Assembly: GCA_949752795.1 (NCBI GenBank) | Contig: OX457061.1 | Location: forward strand, 32,678,425-32,742,424 | DNA from: Hyperoodon ampullatus | Lineage: Eukaryota > Chordata > Mammalia > Artiodactyla > Ziphiidae | Length of the DNA stretch: 64,000 nt | Reading direction: 5' to 3' | Part shown: positions 12,727 to 23,455 of the stretch, piece by piece | Numbering within the stretch: the first letter of the stretch is position 1 | How the letters are laid out: each line of letters begins with the position of its first letter | Notes under the pieces: generated by a model | What the model saw: only the letters and a program-made list of their open reading frames with translations | Databases searched by the model: none | Told to the model about the DNA's origin: nothing | Program-made: the position numbers and the translations under genes

Positions 12727-13325
12727 TTAGTTCTCTATTGCTGTGTAACAAATTAAAACGAACTCGGTGGCTTAAAACACCACTTCTGTCTTAGTTCACA
12801 GTTCTATGGGGCTGAAATCAGGGCACTGCGTGGGTAGGTTCTCTGCTCAGGGTCTCCCAAGGCTAAAGTCCAAGTGTCAGCTGCAGTCCTCATCTGGGGC
12901 TCAGAGTCCTCTTACAAGCTCACCAGTGTTTGGTAGAATTCAGTTCTTTGTGGCTGCAGGACTGAGGTCCCTGTTTTCTTGTTAGTTTGTTGTCTGGGGA
13001 TCTGTCTCAGCTTCCAGAGGCTGCTCCTTTCCACTGGCAGTTCACTCCATAGCTGTATGTATTCTCCCAGAGCAGCAGGAATGTTTCTCTCTGATGTCTT
13101 CCTTTGCTACCAGTTGGAGAAAACTCTGATCCTAACAGACTTGCCTGATTAGAGCAGGCCCATCCAAGAGAGTTTCCCTTTTGCCATATAACATACCCTA
13201 ACCACTAGACTGATGTCTCATCATTTTCATATGCTCCGCGCACACTCAAAGAGGAACGGATGATACAAAGGCAAGGGTCACTGGGGCTGGCCTTAGAATT
13301 CTGCCTCCCACGCTCACTTGTGGAA
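12727..13325 (+). repeat. ancient interspersed repeat ('ctattgctgtgtaacaaatt' family)
   Basis: The stretch opens 'ttctctattgctgtgtaaca', continues with 'ggtggcttaaaacaccactt', 'ctctgctcagggtctcccaa' and 'cattttcatatgctccgcgc'. This order is that of an old, LTR-like mammalian repeat. A related relic lies at 32555-33545. I cannot assign the family name with confidence. Confidence 0.55.
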
Positions 13326-13404
13326 CAGCAACTATGTCTCATGCACTGCCCAAAGCACTGTGGGTACACGATAGATTAGATGTTGCCTTTCAGTTGCTCA
13401 TCCT

Positions 13405-13670
13405 CTTCCCCCCACTGTCCAACACAGGAGCCCCTGCCACATGTGGCTATGGAGCACTCACACATGGCTAATCCAAATTGTGGTATGCTGTAAATGAAGC
13501 ATGCACACTGGATTTCAAAGAACTAATACCCCCAAAAAACCTGTGAAATATCTATTAATATTCATGTATTAAATACATAGCAAATTGATAATATTCAGGA
13601 TACACTGGTTTCAAAAAATATATTATTAAAACTAATTCTACCTGTTCCTTTTTACTTTTTTAAAGTGTCT
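13405..13670 (+). mobile_element. hAT-type DNA transposon relic (MER5-like)
   Basis: 'tgtccaacacaggagcccct', 'gccacatgtggctatggagc', 'cacatggctaatccaaattg' and a long AT-rich centre match non-autonomous hAT-Charlie/MER5-like elements. The right end touches the Tigger-like element that follows. Confidence 0.55.
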
Positions 13671-13671
13671 A

Positions 13672-13861
13672 CAGTTGAGCCTTGAACAACACAGGTTCGA
13701 ACTGGGTGGGTCCATGTATACACAGATCTTTTTCAATAGTAAGTAAAACAGTATTACACGGTCTGTGGTTGGTTGAATCCACAGATGCCAAGGAACCTTG
13801 AAAAGGGAGGGCCCACTATAAGTTATACACAGATTAACACCCTGTGGTCAAGGGTCTACTG
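13672..13861 (+). mobile_element. Tigger-type (MER2-like) DNA transposon, internally deleted
   Basis: The left end 'cagttgagccttgaacaaca' and the right end 'tggtcaagggtctactg' are complementary terminal inverted repeats of the MER2/Tigger kind, and a TA precedes the left end. At 190 bp it is much shorter than a full element. The ORF at 13773-14072 crosses its edge and is not a gene. Confidence 0.7.
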
Positions 13862-14208
13862 CTTAAGAAAACTTAAAATCACAAATGTAGCTGGACAGTA
13901 CTGGTCTAGACCAAGAAAAAGACAAGCATTTCCATGCGTACCAGGTGCCAACAGAGGAGAAGCCAATGATGTTTTGGGCCCACAAGGAGGAGTGGTCAGT
14001 TCAGCTGGGGAAGAGACAGCAAATAGGAAAGGCTTCCATTGCTTGGCTTCCCATTCACAGCAGACAAGGTAGAGCACATGCGTCCTGTTCCAATAGATAG
14101 CAATTTATGTAAAACTGCAAAGCAATTACTAGTGACTTTTTAATTTTAGAAGGCACACTTCAGAGCAAGATTTTAAAACAAATGCAAATGCCCAAATACA
14201 AGTGAACA
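13862..14208. other. intergenic DNA, nothing recognised
   Basis: No gene or repeat recognised. It ends at the left target-site duplication of the next SINE. Confidence 0.45.
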
Positions 14209-14225
14209 CTTCCTGACAAACTTTT

Positions 14226-14582
14226 TTTTTTAATTTTATTTTACTTTATTATTATTTTTTAATTAATATATTTATTTATTTTTGGCTGCCTTGGGTCTTC
14301 GTTGCTGTGCGCGGGCTTTCTCTAGTTGCGACGAGTGGGGGCTACTCTGCGTTGCGGTGCACGGGCTTCTCATTCCGGTGGCTTCTCCTGTTGCGGAGCA
14401 TGGGCTCTAGGCATGTGGGCTTCAGTAGTTGTGGGTCATGGGCTCTAGAGCGCAGGCTCAGTAGTTGTGGTGCACGGGCTTAGTTGCTCCATGGCGTGTG
14501 GGATCTTCCCGGACCAGGGCTCGAACCCGTGTCCCCTGCATTGGCAGGCGGATTCTTAACCACTGCGCCACCAGGGAAGTCC
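14226..14582 (-). mobile_element. long-form CHR-type SINE with 17-bp TSD
   Basis: Full-length in antisense: head complement at 14560-14582 ('gcgccaccagggaagtccc'), B-box region 'gggctcgaacccgtgtcccc', long 3' body and A/T-rich tail at 14222-14285. The target-site duplication 'cttcctgacaaactttt' is perfect at 14209-14225 and 14583-14599, so the insertion is intact and fairly young. ORFs on both strands here derive from the SINE. Confidence 0.95.
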
Positions 14583-14599
14583 CTTCCTGACAAACTTTT

Positions 14600-15050
14600 A
14601 ACTGTTCTCCATCCAGCTGGACTTTCCTCTTTTTCTTGGACCCCAGCAGACAGAGCCAAATCTCTCTTTGAGCTATTTTGTAGGGTCAAAACTTCAAGGC
14701 TGTCATCACGGAGAGCGGAGAGTGGCCTGTCTTCCAAAGTCCTCACCGGCAGTGATTCTCTGGCTTTTAATCTCTCCAATAGAGGGTGGCTATTACCAGC
14801 TTAATTAGAGAGCAGTTAATTACCCTCTTGGCCTTCCCAATTAGTTCAAAGAGCTGTCTTTGGCTTCCTTGACTTATGGCAAATCAGAAAAAGAAATGCT
14901 TAAATGTGATTTATAAAATTTTGTCTATAATGGTCTTTATTCCCATTGGGAGATTCCCTGTCAATTATCTTTTTAGACTATATTCCACTTCCTGTAAAGA
15001 CCCCTGTAAATAATGTGTACTCAGACAAATGCTTTTATATGCAAATAGTT
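14600..15050. other. unique block with clustered TAAT sites, candidate enhancer
   Basis: No repeat signature. Homeodomain-type sites cluster at 14801-14808 (TTAATTAG), 14815-14823 (GTTAATTAC) and 14837-14844 (CCAATTAG), with a TTTTAATC near 14765. The adjacent sequence is balanced in composition and non-repetitive. The regulatory role is inference. Confidence 0.35.
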
Positions 15051-15059
15051 AATACCCTT

Positions 15060-15415
15060 TAAGCACATGTTATATATCAGATGTTGTGCTCAGCACTTAC
15101 ATCATCTCATTTAATCTTTACAACTCAAAAAGGTAACAATAGTAGTATGATACTAACAATTATTGAGTGCTTGCTAGGGGCCAGGTACTTTTCTAATCTC
15201 TTTTTGTTTGTGATGAAGTTAATTTAAGGATTAACTGAGATAAAATATGGGAAGTGCTAAGAATAGTGCCTGATACCAGGAGAAGTGCTCAATAAGTGTT
15301 AACTAAAATTTAATCCTCACAAAGGTCTTGTGTCATCAATAGTATTGTTATTATTTCTATTGCAAGATAAAGGTAAGTAAAGTGAGGCTTAGAGGGCTTA
15401 AATTCCTTGCCCTAT
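15060..15415. repeat. mosaic of MIR relics in both orientations
   Basis: A minus-type piece (about 15065-15130, 'catctcatttaatctttac'), a plus-type piece (about 15220-15300, 'gattaactgagataaaatat', 'gtgctcaataagtgttaact') and a second minus-type piece (about 15310-15410, 'gtgaggcttagagggcttaa') lie head to tail. All are old and diverged. Confidence 0.6.
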
Positions 15416-15417
15416 AT

Positions 15418-15595
15418 CAGTGTGTACCAGAATCAGCTGGAGGGCTTGTTAAAACAGACTGCTGCCCCCACTCCCCACCCCGCCCTTGAGTTTCTGATTC
15501 AGTGGGCCTGGGGTGGGAGCCGGGAATGTGCATTTCTAGCCAGTTTCCAGTGAGGCCCGTGATGGTGCTCAGGGATCACACTGCTCTGGTCACAC
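15418..15595 (+). mobile_element. hAT-Charlie non-autonomous relic (MER5-type)
   Basis: 'accagaatcagctggagggc', 'ttgttaaaacagactgctgc', 'gagtttctgattcagtgggc' and 'gggaatgtgcatttctagcc' occur in the order of MER5-type elements, ending near 'gggatcacactgctctgg'. Confidence 0.7.
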
Positions 15596-15599
15596 AGCT

Positions 15600-16662
15600 C
15601 ATAAGGACTTCGCCTCTGCTGCCCATGCTCTTCACTACTCCACACTCCCTCTTTCCACCTTATGTTAACGAAGCTTAAAGTGTCTAAAAGTCAAGCTAAT
15701 GTCAGAACTTAGACAGCTTTAAACAAATTATAAGAGTTTTAAAGGACAGTGTAAAATGATTGACTCATACTACATACTGGGAAATCCTGAACCAGACAGG
15801 GCATCAGTTCTTCTAAGGACCATTAGAATGCTCATTAGTAAGGGCCTTTTGCTCACTTCCAGCCACCATACATGCCAGCAAAGATGAGTACTGTCTTGCC
15901 TAAATATGCATGTAGATGGGCCCTTTCCATGCAAATTATGGCTCGTTCTTAAGGAGGAGGGATACACACCATCTTCATGATAAGGGTTTTCTCCAGAGTG
16001 GAGAAAGAGTGGAGTGGAGAAAAGGGTTTTCTCCAGAGTGGAGTGGAGAAAACCTCCCTCCAGGAGGGCTATGGGATTGAGAGACATTCGCAAAGGCTTT
16101 AATTAGAATACCAATGTTTTTGTTCTTTAAAAAAATGTGAAACAATTCTGGCAAAATGTTGAGATTTGTTAAAGCTCATTGATGAGTACACAGGTGTTTA
16201 TTATGTTATTCTCTAAATTTTTCTGAATCTTTGGACTATTTTTTAAATATATATATTTAAAAGACCCTATGCCTACTAGTTAGTAGGGAAATCTCATAAT
16301 GGAAAAACAGACACAGACCCAATTCCCATAGGAGTCACTGTCCAGTGAAGGAGGTGACCCTGAATCAAACAATCATAGATAGAGTTTCAAACCGCAGTCT
16401 GTTTTACAAAACTAAGGTTTAGAGTACAAGGAAACCTTTCAACTCTGGTACCTGACCTAGACTTGGAGTCAGGGAATGCAGAAGTTCAGCTATGAGCCGA
16501 CAGACTTGAAAGTGTTGACTAGGAGCAAGTGGGCTGGGGCACAGAGAACACTGTAGAAGGGCCAAGTGCTGGGAAGGAGCAAGGAGTTTTCAAAGGGATG
16601 AAAGCATGTCTGTGGGTCTGAAGAGCTGGGAGCAAGTAAAAGGGTGGCATAAGATGAAGCTT
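15600..16662. other. intergenic DNA with a local duplication and an L1 3' relic
   Basis: No gene. A 40-bp-period imperfect tandem duplication with a hairpin lies at 15982-16054 (see separate entry). An old L1 3'-end relic in + orientation is likely at about 16130-16265 ('gtttattatgttattctcta'). Confidence 0.45.
15982..16054. repeat. local tandem duplication with perfect 11-bp hairpin
   Basis: The phrase 'aagggttttctccagagtgg' starts at 15982 and again at 16022, a period of 40. The second copy also forms an 11-bp perfect inverted repeat: GGTTTTCTCCA at 16025-16035 and TGGAGAAAACC at 16044-16054, with an 8-bp loop. Confidence 0.8.
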
Positions 16663-16673
16663 AAGAAGCAGGC

Positions 16674-16892
16674 CAGGGGGCTTCCCTGGTGGCGCAGTGG
16701 TTGAGAGTCCGCCTGCCGATGCAGGGGGCACGGGTTCGTGCCCCGGTTCGGGAAGATCCCACATGCCGCGGAGCGGCTGGGCCTGTGAGCCATGGCCGCT
16801 GAGCCTGCACATCCGGAGCCTGTGCTCTGCAACGGGAGAGGCCACAGCAGTAAGAGGCCCGTGTACCGCAAAAAAAAAAAAAGAAGAAGAAA
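16674..16892 (+). mobile_element. short-form CHR-type SINE with TSD
   Basis: Head 'gggcttccctggtggcgcag', B-box-like 'cgggttcgtgccccggttcg', short 3' body ending 'aggcccgtgtaccgc' and an A-rich tail. The duplication 'aagaagcaggc' at 16663-16673 and 16893-16903 supports an intact insertion. Four overlapping ORFs here are SINE-derived. Confidence 0.93.
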
Positions 16893-16904
16893 AAGAAGCA
16901 GGCA

Positions 16905-19180
16905 AGGGGCAGGTCATGCAGAACCATATTTAGGATTCTGGACGTGACCAGTGCCCTAGCAGAATGTAATGTGCCTTCATGGTCACCTGGAAATAGGTTG
17001 AAACTATAAATATTAAAGCCTCGACTACTAAGCATCTACAGTTTAACAAGTGGTATGCTGGCAAACTGGCTTTCCAAATTAAAAAAAAAAAAAATTCCTG
17101 GTTGAAGTGTTTGCCTATGTCTGTGGTGGAAATACTCCCACCATGTCTGATTTCAAGTCACTCACGTGATGTTACAGAAGAGATGTGTAGCCAGAGCTGA
17201 TACAAGCTGGCTTCTGTTCACCACCATATTGTAACTTAGTTCTAGACACATTCTAAATGGAAGTGATATTGTGTATTTTGGTATTAGTGAGAAACAACAG
17301 TTGTTGAGAGCAGAGAGAATAGAATGCATTGTTTTCACAGAGAATATAAGATGTTCTCTTATTTCCTGAAACAAGTCACCACGGTGAATTTTAGGTTTTG
17401 TCACTTAATGGAATCAAATCAGAACCGACCATGATTTCAATCTAACCTTGAGTTTATAAGCTTCGTTCATCCTTTGTTTCCTCATGCATAAAATGTGGAA
17501 TCCCTTGAACAGATAAAATCTTTATTATTTTATGAAATGAGGTCTTTTATAACCAAGATCTAAGTTATGCCCATTAAGGGTTATAGCTTTCTAGTTTCAT
17601 TGTCAGGGTGTGGGGACACAAAAAATCAACCATCTGCTGCTTGCTAGTGGTTTCTGACTCATAAATCAAAATTTCCCTCTTCTCTGTATGTGAGAGAATC
17701 ACCACTGAGGTTGGTTAAGTGATTTGACTTGGCATTTTCAGCACTTAGTCCTTAGCCTACTATGAGGAGGCATCTAATAGGTCAAATATCCATATAAGTA
17801 ATGCAAGCAGTCTTTACGTCCAAAATTTATTCCACCAGGACTTGGAATTAATTCTATAATTAAAATGTTAGACACCTGATTTCCTACAGCTACTCTTGGT
17901 GATATCCCACTGTGTATGAGGGCCTCTGGAATCCCTGACTTTCTAAAGAAGTTTAAAAGAAAAAAAAAATCAGTATTATCTCATGAATCCCAATTTGGTA
18001 CCCCATAGGTATTTATAAACCAGATTATACAGAACGTAGAATTTCCTGATTGTGAAGTTTTGTTTTCTTTTGTTTCTTTTCAAGAGTGGTCTCCTTAACA
18101 AAGGGTATAAGACAGAATCTTCCAGCATCATTGGCAAGGGGCTATGATAATTTCCCTTGTAAAATATTCCTGTATGATTCATTTATTTCATGAAATAAAA
18201 GTGAATGGTGGCACACACTTGCATGGAATATAGTTTGAAATCTCTCCAAGGACTGCTATTACTTTAAAAACATTCCATTACAATAATTTATCGTGAAATC
18301 TTATTCATTGAAGCTAGCTTCAAGGGCTGTACTTGGAGCCCCAAAAAGCCAAGCAGGGGCACATGGCCACATACTGCCCATATTACTCAGAGAAACTTTC
18401 TAAATTTTTATTATAGACATGCACTTTCATACATATCCCAAATGAGGGAAAACAGCAGAACGAATCACCAGGTACCCACCACCTACTTCAATAGTTATTG
18501 ATTCATGGCTGATCTGGTTTTATCTTTACTCCCACCCCCTTTTCATTCATCCAACCCCACACTGAATTCCTGACAGCTTTCAAAGGAAGTTGCGGAATCT
18601 TAGCCTGTGGCAATAACAACTGCTCACACTCCTTCCTGGAAACTAGACTTTCTTGTAACCTTACAGTTTCAGCACAGCCATCAAAGAAGGAATGAACACA
18701 TTTTCCAAGGCATTCTATTTACATGCTCCGGGTTTTTCATCAATCATGTAAAACAGGGTGACATTTTCAGTTCAAACTAAAGTGACTCATCAAGCCAGAG
18801 GGATGGGTCATTGAGGACATACGACACCTTCCAGTTTAACCTGCTCTTTGACTATGAACACCTGTGTAGTCATCCTGCCATAAATCTCTCCCTGACCCTT
18901 CTGTAATGAGAGACCCTGTTTACATAATCCTGAGCCTTACTAGTACAGTAAGAAATGATTTCAAAATTTATTGCAGGCAACCTCAATTTTTGGAAAGTAT
19001 AAATTTATATCAAATTCAACAGCAGGTCCATACTTTTACTTTAGAAGTAAAGCAAGCCACTGGGAAAAGCAATGGGAGAGAGAGAGTTTGATTCTTTCGA
19101 CTAGAAATTTTTCTTAAACAATCAAGCAGTTCTTCAAAACTGTATGTTAGGGTGTTGAGTGCAGTAGATTGAATATACGA
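16905..19180. other. intergenic DNA, no gene seen; one L1 relic
   Basis: AT-rich, mostly unique. A short old L1-type relic is likely at about 18405-18560 ('caccaggtacccaccaccta'). The block at 18600-18900 has no repeat signature. ORFs on both strands are unsupported. Confidence 0.45.
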
Positions 19181-19700
19181 AAAATACTGGAAACAATTAA
19201 TTATCCAACAATAGAGGATTGTGGAAATAAACTCTGGAACATCCACACAGTGGAATATTATGAAGCCTTGAAGAATAATGGGGAAATGTTTGTGATATAT
19301 TAAAAGAAAAATGTTATCTTTAATAGGTAAAGTGCTAAAAAATAGATGGAAGAACCTATAGATTAAAAGAAACTTAAGAGAAATATTAACCAACTGCAGT
19401 GTATTGTATTGCCCTTGTAAGTCTAAGCATGCATACATGGGCATAGAACTGAGGAAATCTGAACAATGACCAGTTATTGAGAGATACTATGGGTATTTTT
19501 ATAACTATTTTTTAAATGTAATAGTGGTATATTTTTTTAAGTTCTATGCTATGCTGATGGGGTGTAAGGCTATAGATGAAACAAGTTAACAAAATTTGAG
19601 GGTTCATTACACTCTCTACATCTGCACATGTTTAAAATTATGCACTGTAAAAACATGCTTAAGTTTGAAAACAGTATACACTCTGTGACTCTGTTTATTA
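19180..19700 (+). mobile_element. old L1/HAL1-type 3' relic
   Basis: 'gaaacaattaattatccaac', 'aacatccacacagtggaata' and 'ttatgaagccttgaagaata' parallel the C-terminal end of old L1 ORF2 in sense. The rest decays into 3' UTR-like AT-rich sequence. The minus-strand ORF at 19016-19444 is its antisense shadow. Confidence 0.6.
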
Positions 19701-19782
19701 ATCTTAGTTATCTTTTTTCTCATTCTATATGAAACATGATCATCTTTAAACACATTTTTGTAATAAATTATTTAACAACTTG

Positions 19783-20336
19783 AACGAATGAGACAGGAAC
19801 GCATGGGGGCAGGCACAACCGTTAAAAGAATGACACAGCCATTGAGAAAAACGGGATACGACAAAGACTGGTAAAAACAGACCAGGCCCAAGATGGCAGA
19901 AGATTCGACCTCCAGGAGACCTTGAGCCTGAGCATCTGCTCATTGTAACACATCAGCTAAATGACACACCCACAGGCTCCATGGCAGCTCTGAGGCTGAC
20001 CATAAAAGGCCAAAAAGTGGGCGGGGGCCCGATTTCTGAAGTCCCCACCCCTTCCCCAAAATAGTTAGAATATTCCTCCCACTCCTTAGCATATGAAATT
20101 ACCCAGCCCATAAAAACTAACAACTCCATACCCCGGGGCCGCTCTCACTTTCTGATACAGCCGGCATTATGCCTGTGGAATACGTCTCTCTCTAATAAAC
20201 CTGCTTTCACTTTAGTTTGGCTCGCTCTTGAATTCTCTCCTATGCGAGACCAAGGACCCTCACTTGGTGGCCTGTCCCAGGAACTCGCCCGAGACTTGGG
20301 ACATGACCATTCTCTCGCTCCCCCTTCTCCTGCAAC
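19783..20336 (+). mobile_element. ERV1 (gammaretrovirus-like) LTR, apparently solitary
   Basis: The segment has LTR organisation: a GC-rich U3, a TATA-like 'cccataaaaactaac' at about 20107-20121, a polyadenylation signal in 'ctaataaacctgctttcact' near 20193, then a U5-like stretch with 'ccctcacttggtggcctgtc'. It ends near 'cctgcaaca' at 20336. No gag, pol or env is visible on either side, so it is read as a solo LTR. Boundaries are approximate and I could not resolve a target-site duplication. Confidence 0.7.
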
Positions 20337-21500
20337 ACTAATTTATGATAGACGTTAATCACCAAAATTTTGCCATTTTCTCATTTTGGCTAGTAAACCA
20401 CTGTGTTCATAAACTGTTAAAAATAGCAATCCAAGATGAAGTCACATATTGTCTCAAACTAAATTTGGTGATCTTCTATTGACCTAAGGCCCATACACCA
20501 GTTATGAAGTGACTTTTATCCTGTGGCCTGGGAGCAATTTATGCCCAAAACAAGCAAAGAGACAAGCACAACTCTTTTGAAATGCTTGGCTTTCAAGTTT
20601 CGATACGAAGCTAAACTTTCATAAACAAAATAAGTAAGCAAACTGAATCTCCTAACAGGTGAGTGTAGAGAAACAAACAAAAACTTATTTTATATAAATG
20701 ATTTGGATAGTCTATAACATTTTAGGGACAATTCTGCCCAAACTGATAAGAAAATGCAATTTTTCCAGGTACCAATTTTGCTTTTGCTTTGTTAAGGTGG
20801 CAGGATTTATCTTATGTAGGAAAAACTAAGTCACCAAGACATTGAACTTCCAAGCTCCTGAAAGAGGCATTTAAGCCTGAAATGGGCTTTCTAGAAAGTG
20901 ACCGTAAGCATACAAAATGGAAAAAGGAAAAATCACATATAAAGTACTTACCATATCAGAGCCCCCGTGGATAGGTGTGTGGCGCTTTGTAACTTGATCC
21001 TGCTTGAAAACTCAACAACAGACCCTGTGTGCAGGAAAGAGAACAGTCTGGAAACTGGATTTTTGTGATCCTGCTTGAGTCCTCCAAGGCTCCAAATTGT
21101 TTAACTGACTAGAAAATTCTGCTTCGCTTCTAGTATTAGTCTCTCCTCCCTGGCCCTCTCAACTACAGGCCCTGAGCCCCATTTGGGGTAATTTAAGTTC
21201 TGTCCCACTCACACTCCTGAGCCCAAGTTCATCCTCTGTCCTGGGTGAGTCTCCACCCCCCCAGAGAGTGGGGTCTGGAATGGGTCTTGCTGCCCTGTTG
21301 CCACAGGCAGCAGGAGGCTTCTCCCCTCACTCCTTCTCCCATGGCACCTCAGGACTTCTGTTTTGCTTTCCTGATTGCTCCCCTGGTCAATACCCAGAAA
21401 GAAGCCCTGAGTCTCAGCCTTCTGCCCCCAGATGTGACCCTTATCCTTCTTCCTCTAGTAACTGCAGGCTGAGGTCTGGCTCCCTATATGAGGGACCACC
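20337..21500. other. intergenic DNA, no gene seen
   Basis: Unique-looking. ORFs at 21245-21472 and 21268-21612 overlap in different frames of a C-rich stretch and match no family known to me. Confidence 0.45.
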
Positions 21501-21506
21501 TGGAAG

Positions 21507-21529
21507 CACACTGCCCCCTGGTGGATGCC
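21507..21529 (-). promoter_or_regulatory. candidate CTCF binding site
   Basis: The core CTGCCCCCTGGTGG at 21511-21524 is the reverse complement of the CTCF consensus CCACCAGGGGGCA, followed by ATGCCA, close to the GGCCA that flanks many strong sites. The forward motif is therefore on the minus strand. It is not inside a recognised repeat. Binding is inferred from sequence only. Confidence 0.55.
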
Positions 21530-22850
21530 ATTCTTCCTGCCTGGAGATCCCTGAAGCCAGCACACCCCTCATGCGGGGTGGCTACCCAAATACCTCCTTA
21601 AGTGGGGATTAAACTGTAATTAGCCACACCTGTAAAAAACATAATTAGAACTGTGGGATGTTCCTCGGTGGTGTGCCAACTGATACATTTTTAGGCTTTC
21701 TACAAGTTGTACTGTTAAACACTGTCATTATTAAAATTTAAATTGTATAAACTTAAAATTAACTTACATTAAAAACAAAGGCCATAAATACCCAAAACTC
21801 ATCCCTTCTTAATAATCTTACTAAATTTTACTATTTTCTATGCTCGTGAGTTGTTTATATCTATTGGTATCTGGATGGTGGAAATTACTCCACTTGTCAA
21901 ATCATAGCTGAAGTGCAACCATAGGTTGGCAATGGATACAAGAGTTCAGCAAAAAATCAATGAAGCCAGTGTGAATCAACTGGCTATATGGAATTTAAAA
22001 TAAAGAGCACTGTATATTTTATTATTTATAAATTGTGTGCTGTATACCCTTTACATCAGTAAAATTTATAAATGGACATAAATTTTTTTCTAGAGAGCTA
22101 ATTGTTAAACACTACAGTGTCCCTTCCTCCCACTCCAGGGCCAGTTGTAGAGTCTCATTAATTCTCCCAGTTCTGCAAACACCCCATTACTGACTTTGAG
22201 AGCTGGTTGGAGGGTGGGAAGCTCATACTCCCACCCTTACCCTCACCACCCCCGATTAATCCTGTCCAAGTGGAGGGGCATCATTAGCATACCACAGCTG
22301 GCCTCTTCTGTTTCCTGACACATTCCTTCCCTGCGGAAGGTGAAGTGACTTCCCTGGTTGGTGAGTTTAGAAGGAGAAAGAAATCATGCATGGCCTAGCT
22401 CCTGCTTCTGTTCCTTTTCTTAGAAGCCACCCACAGGGGGCATCTCCCTCCACATGGGGAAGTCTGTCATATTCTGGTATTGCCTGAGGCTGATGAGCAA
22501 GGTGGTCAAATTCTGGAGTTTGGTATGAAGAACCCCACTTGCTCAAAGATAGAAGCTATGCTCTGTAAAGTAGCATTGATCATAATGAGGGCCATATATT
22601 GGCCTCCATCTGCTAACTCCTTTGGCTTATTTCTCACTGGTTTAAAAACTGAATGGGGAAAAGGAGTGCTATTTATTGGGTCCCTCAGAAACTCCCAAAG
22701 GCTCCTCTTCCATCAGCCTTTGCTCCTGAGGTCACAGAATGCCTTGTGGCTGTACCCATGTGTACTGGTATGCATAAGCCTTTTCTAAGGTGAGAAAACT
22801 TGACTGGCAAATTTATTTGATTCTAATTCCTTTTATTACCTATACGTGTA
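21530..22850. other. intergenic DNA; probable old repeat and a C-rich tract
   Basis: The stretch about 21620-22130 ('ctccacttgtcaaatcatag', 'gaatcaactggctatatgga') reads like an old dispersed element that I cannot name. At 22230-22253 a run of CCC blocks with loops of 1-6 bases could form a G-quadruplex on the minus strand. No gene. Confidence 0.4.
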
Positions 22851-22854
22851 TGTG

Positions 22855-23025
22855 GAATAATAATGCTTACACAGCTGAGCACCTTGTATATGCCAGATAT
22901 TGTACATAGGAACACAGATCTTAGAAAGCAAGTATTAATGACCTAGAGTGTTAAAGTAACTTTCCCAAGGTCACAAAGTAACAAGCTAGCTGTCTGATTC
23001 CAAGGCCCTTGCTCTTTCCAGTACA
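22855..23025 (-). repeat. MIR SINE relic
   Basis: 'gagcaccttgtatatgccag', 'aactttcccaaggtcacaaa' and 'gattccaaggcccttgctct' occur in the order of the MIR reverse complement. Confidence 0.65.
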
Positions 23026-23027
23026 TT

Positions 23028-23156
23028 TTCCCTCACTCCCCTTTTCTTTCTCTTTCCTCCCACCCCCAGCCCTCTAGTCTTCCCTCCTCTCCTTTCCTCT
23101 CTCTCCTTCTTTCACCCATCCATCCTTCCACCACTACCTTCCCCCATTTCCACATT
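23028..23156. repeat. pyrimidine-rich tract
   Basis: About 130 bp of almost pure C/T on the + strand, irregular and not a clean short tandem repeat. Such mirror-like tracts can adopt triplex structures; no function is implied here. Confidence 0.7.
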
Positions 23157-23208
23157 TTCTAGCCCTTTGACACTACAGAAAACTAAGACAGCATCTGAAA
23201 TCTCAGAG

Positions 23209-23428
23209 TGTTTTTTTTGTTTGTTTGTTTGTTTTTGCAGTACATGGGCCTCTCACTGTTGTGGCCTCTCCCGTTGCGGAGCACAGGCTCCGGACACGCA
23301 GGCTCAGTGGCCACGGCTCACGGGCCCAGCCGCTCCGCGGCATGTGGGATCTTCCCGGACCGGGGCACGAACCTGTGTCACCTGCATCGGCAGACGGACT
23401 CTCAACCACTGCACCACCAGGGAAGCCC
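23209..23428 (-). mobile_element. short-form CHR-type SINE with TSD
   Basis: Antisense copy: (GTTT)n/T tail at 23212-23236, body 'tggcctctcccgttgcggag' and 'ccgcggcatgtgggatcttc', head complement 'caccaccagggaagccc' at about 23412-23428. The duplication TCTCAGAG flanks it at 23201-23208 and 23429-23436. Confidence 0.93.
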
Positions 23429-23455
23429 TCTCAGAGGTTTTCATACATATATATA

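Noticed and set aside
16674..16892. tRNA-like A/B-box sequences in SINE heads as possible tRNA genes
   Set aside because: The heads are degenerate tRNA-derived SINE promoters without a complete cloverleaf; no true tRNA gene is seen.
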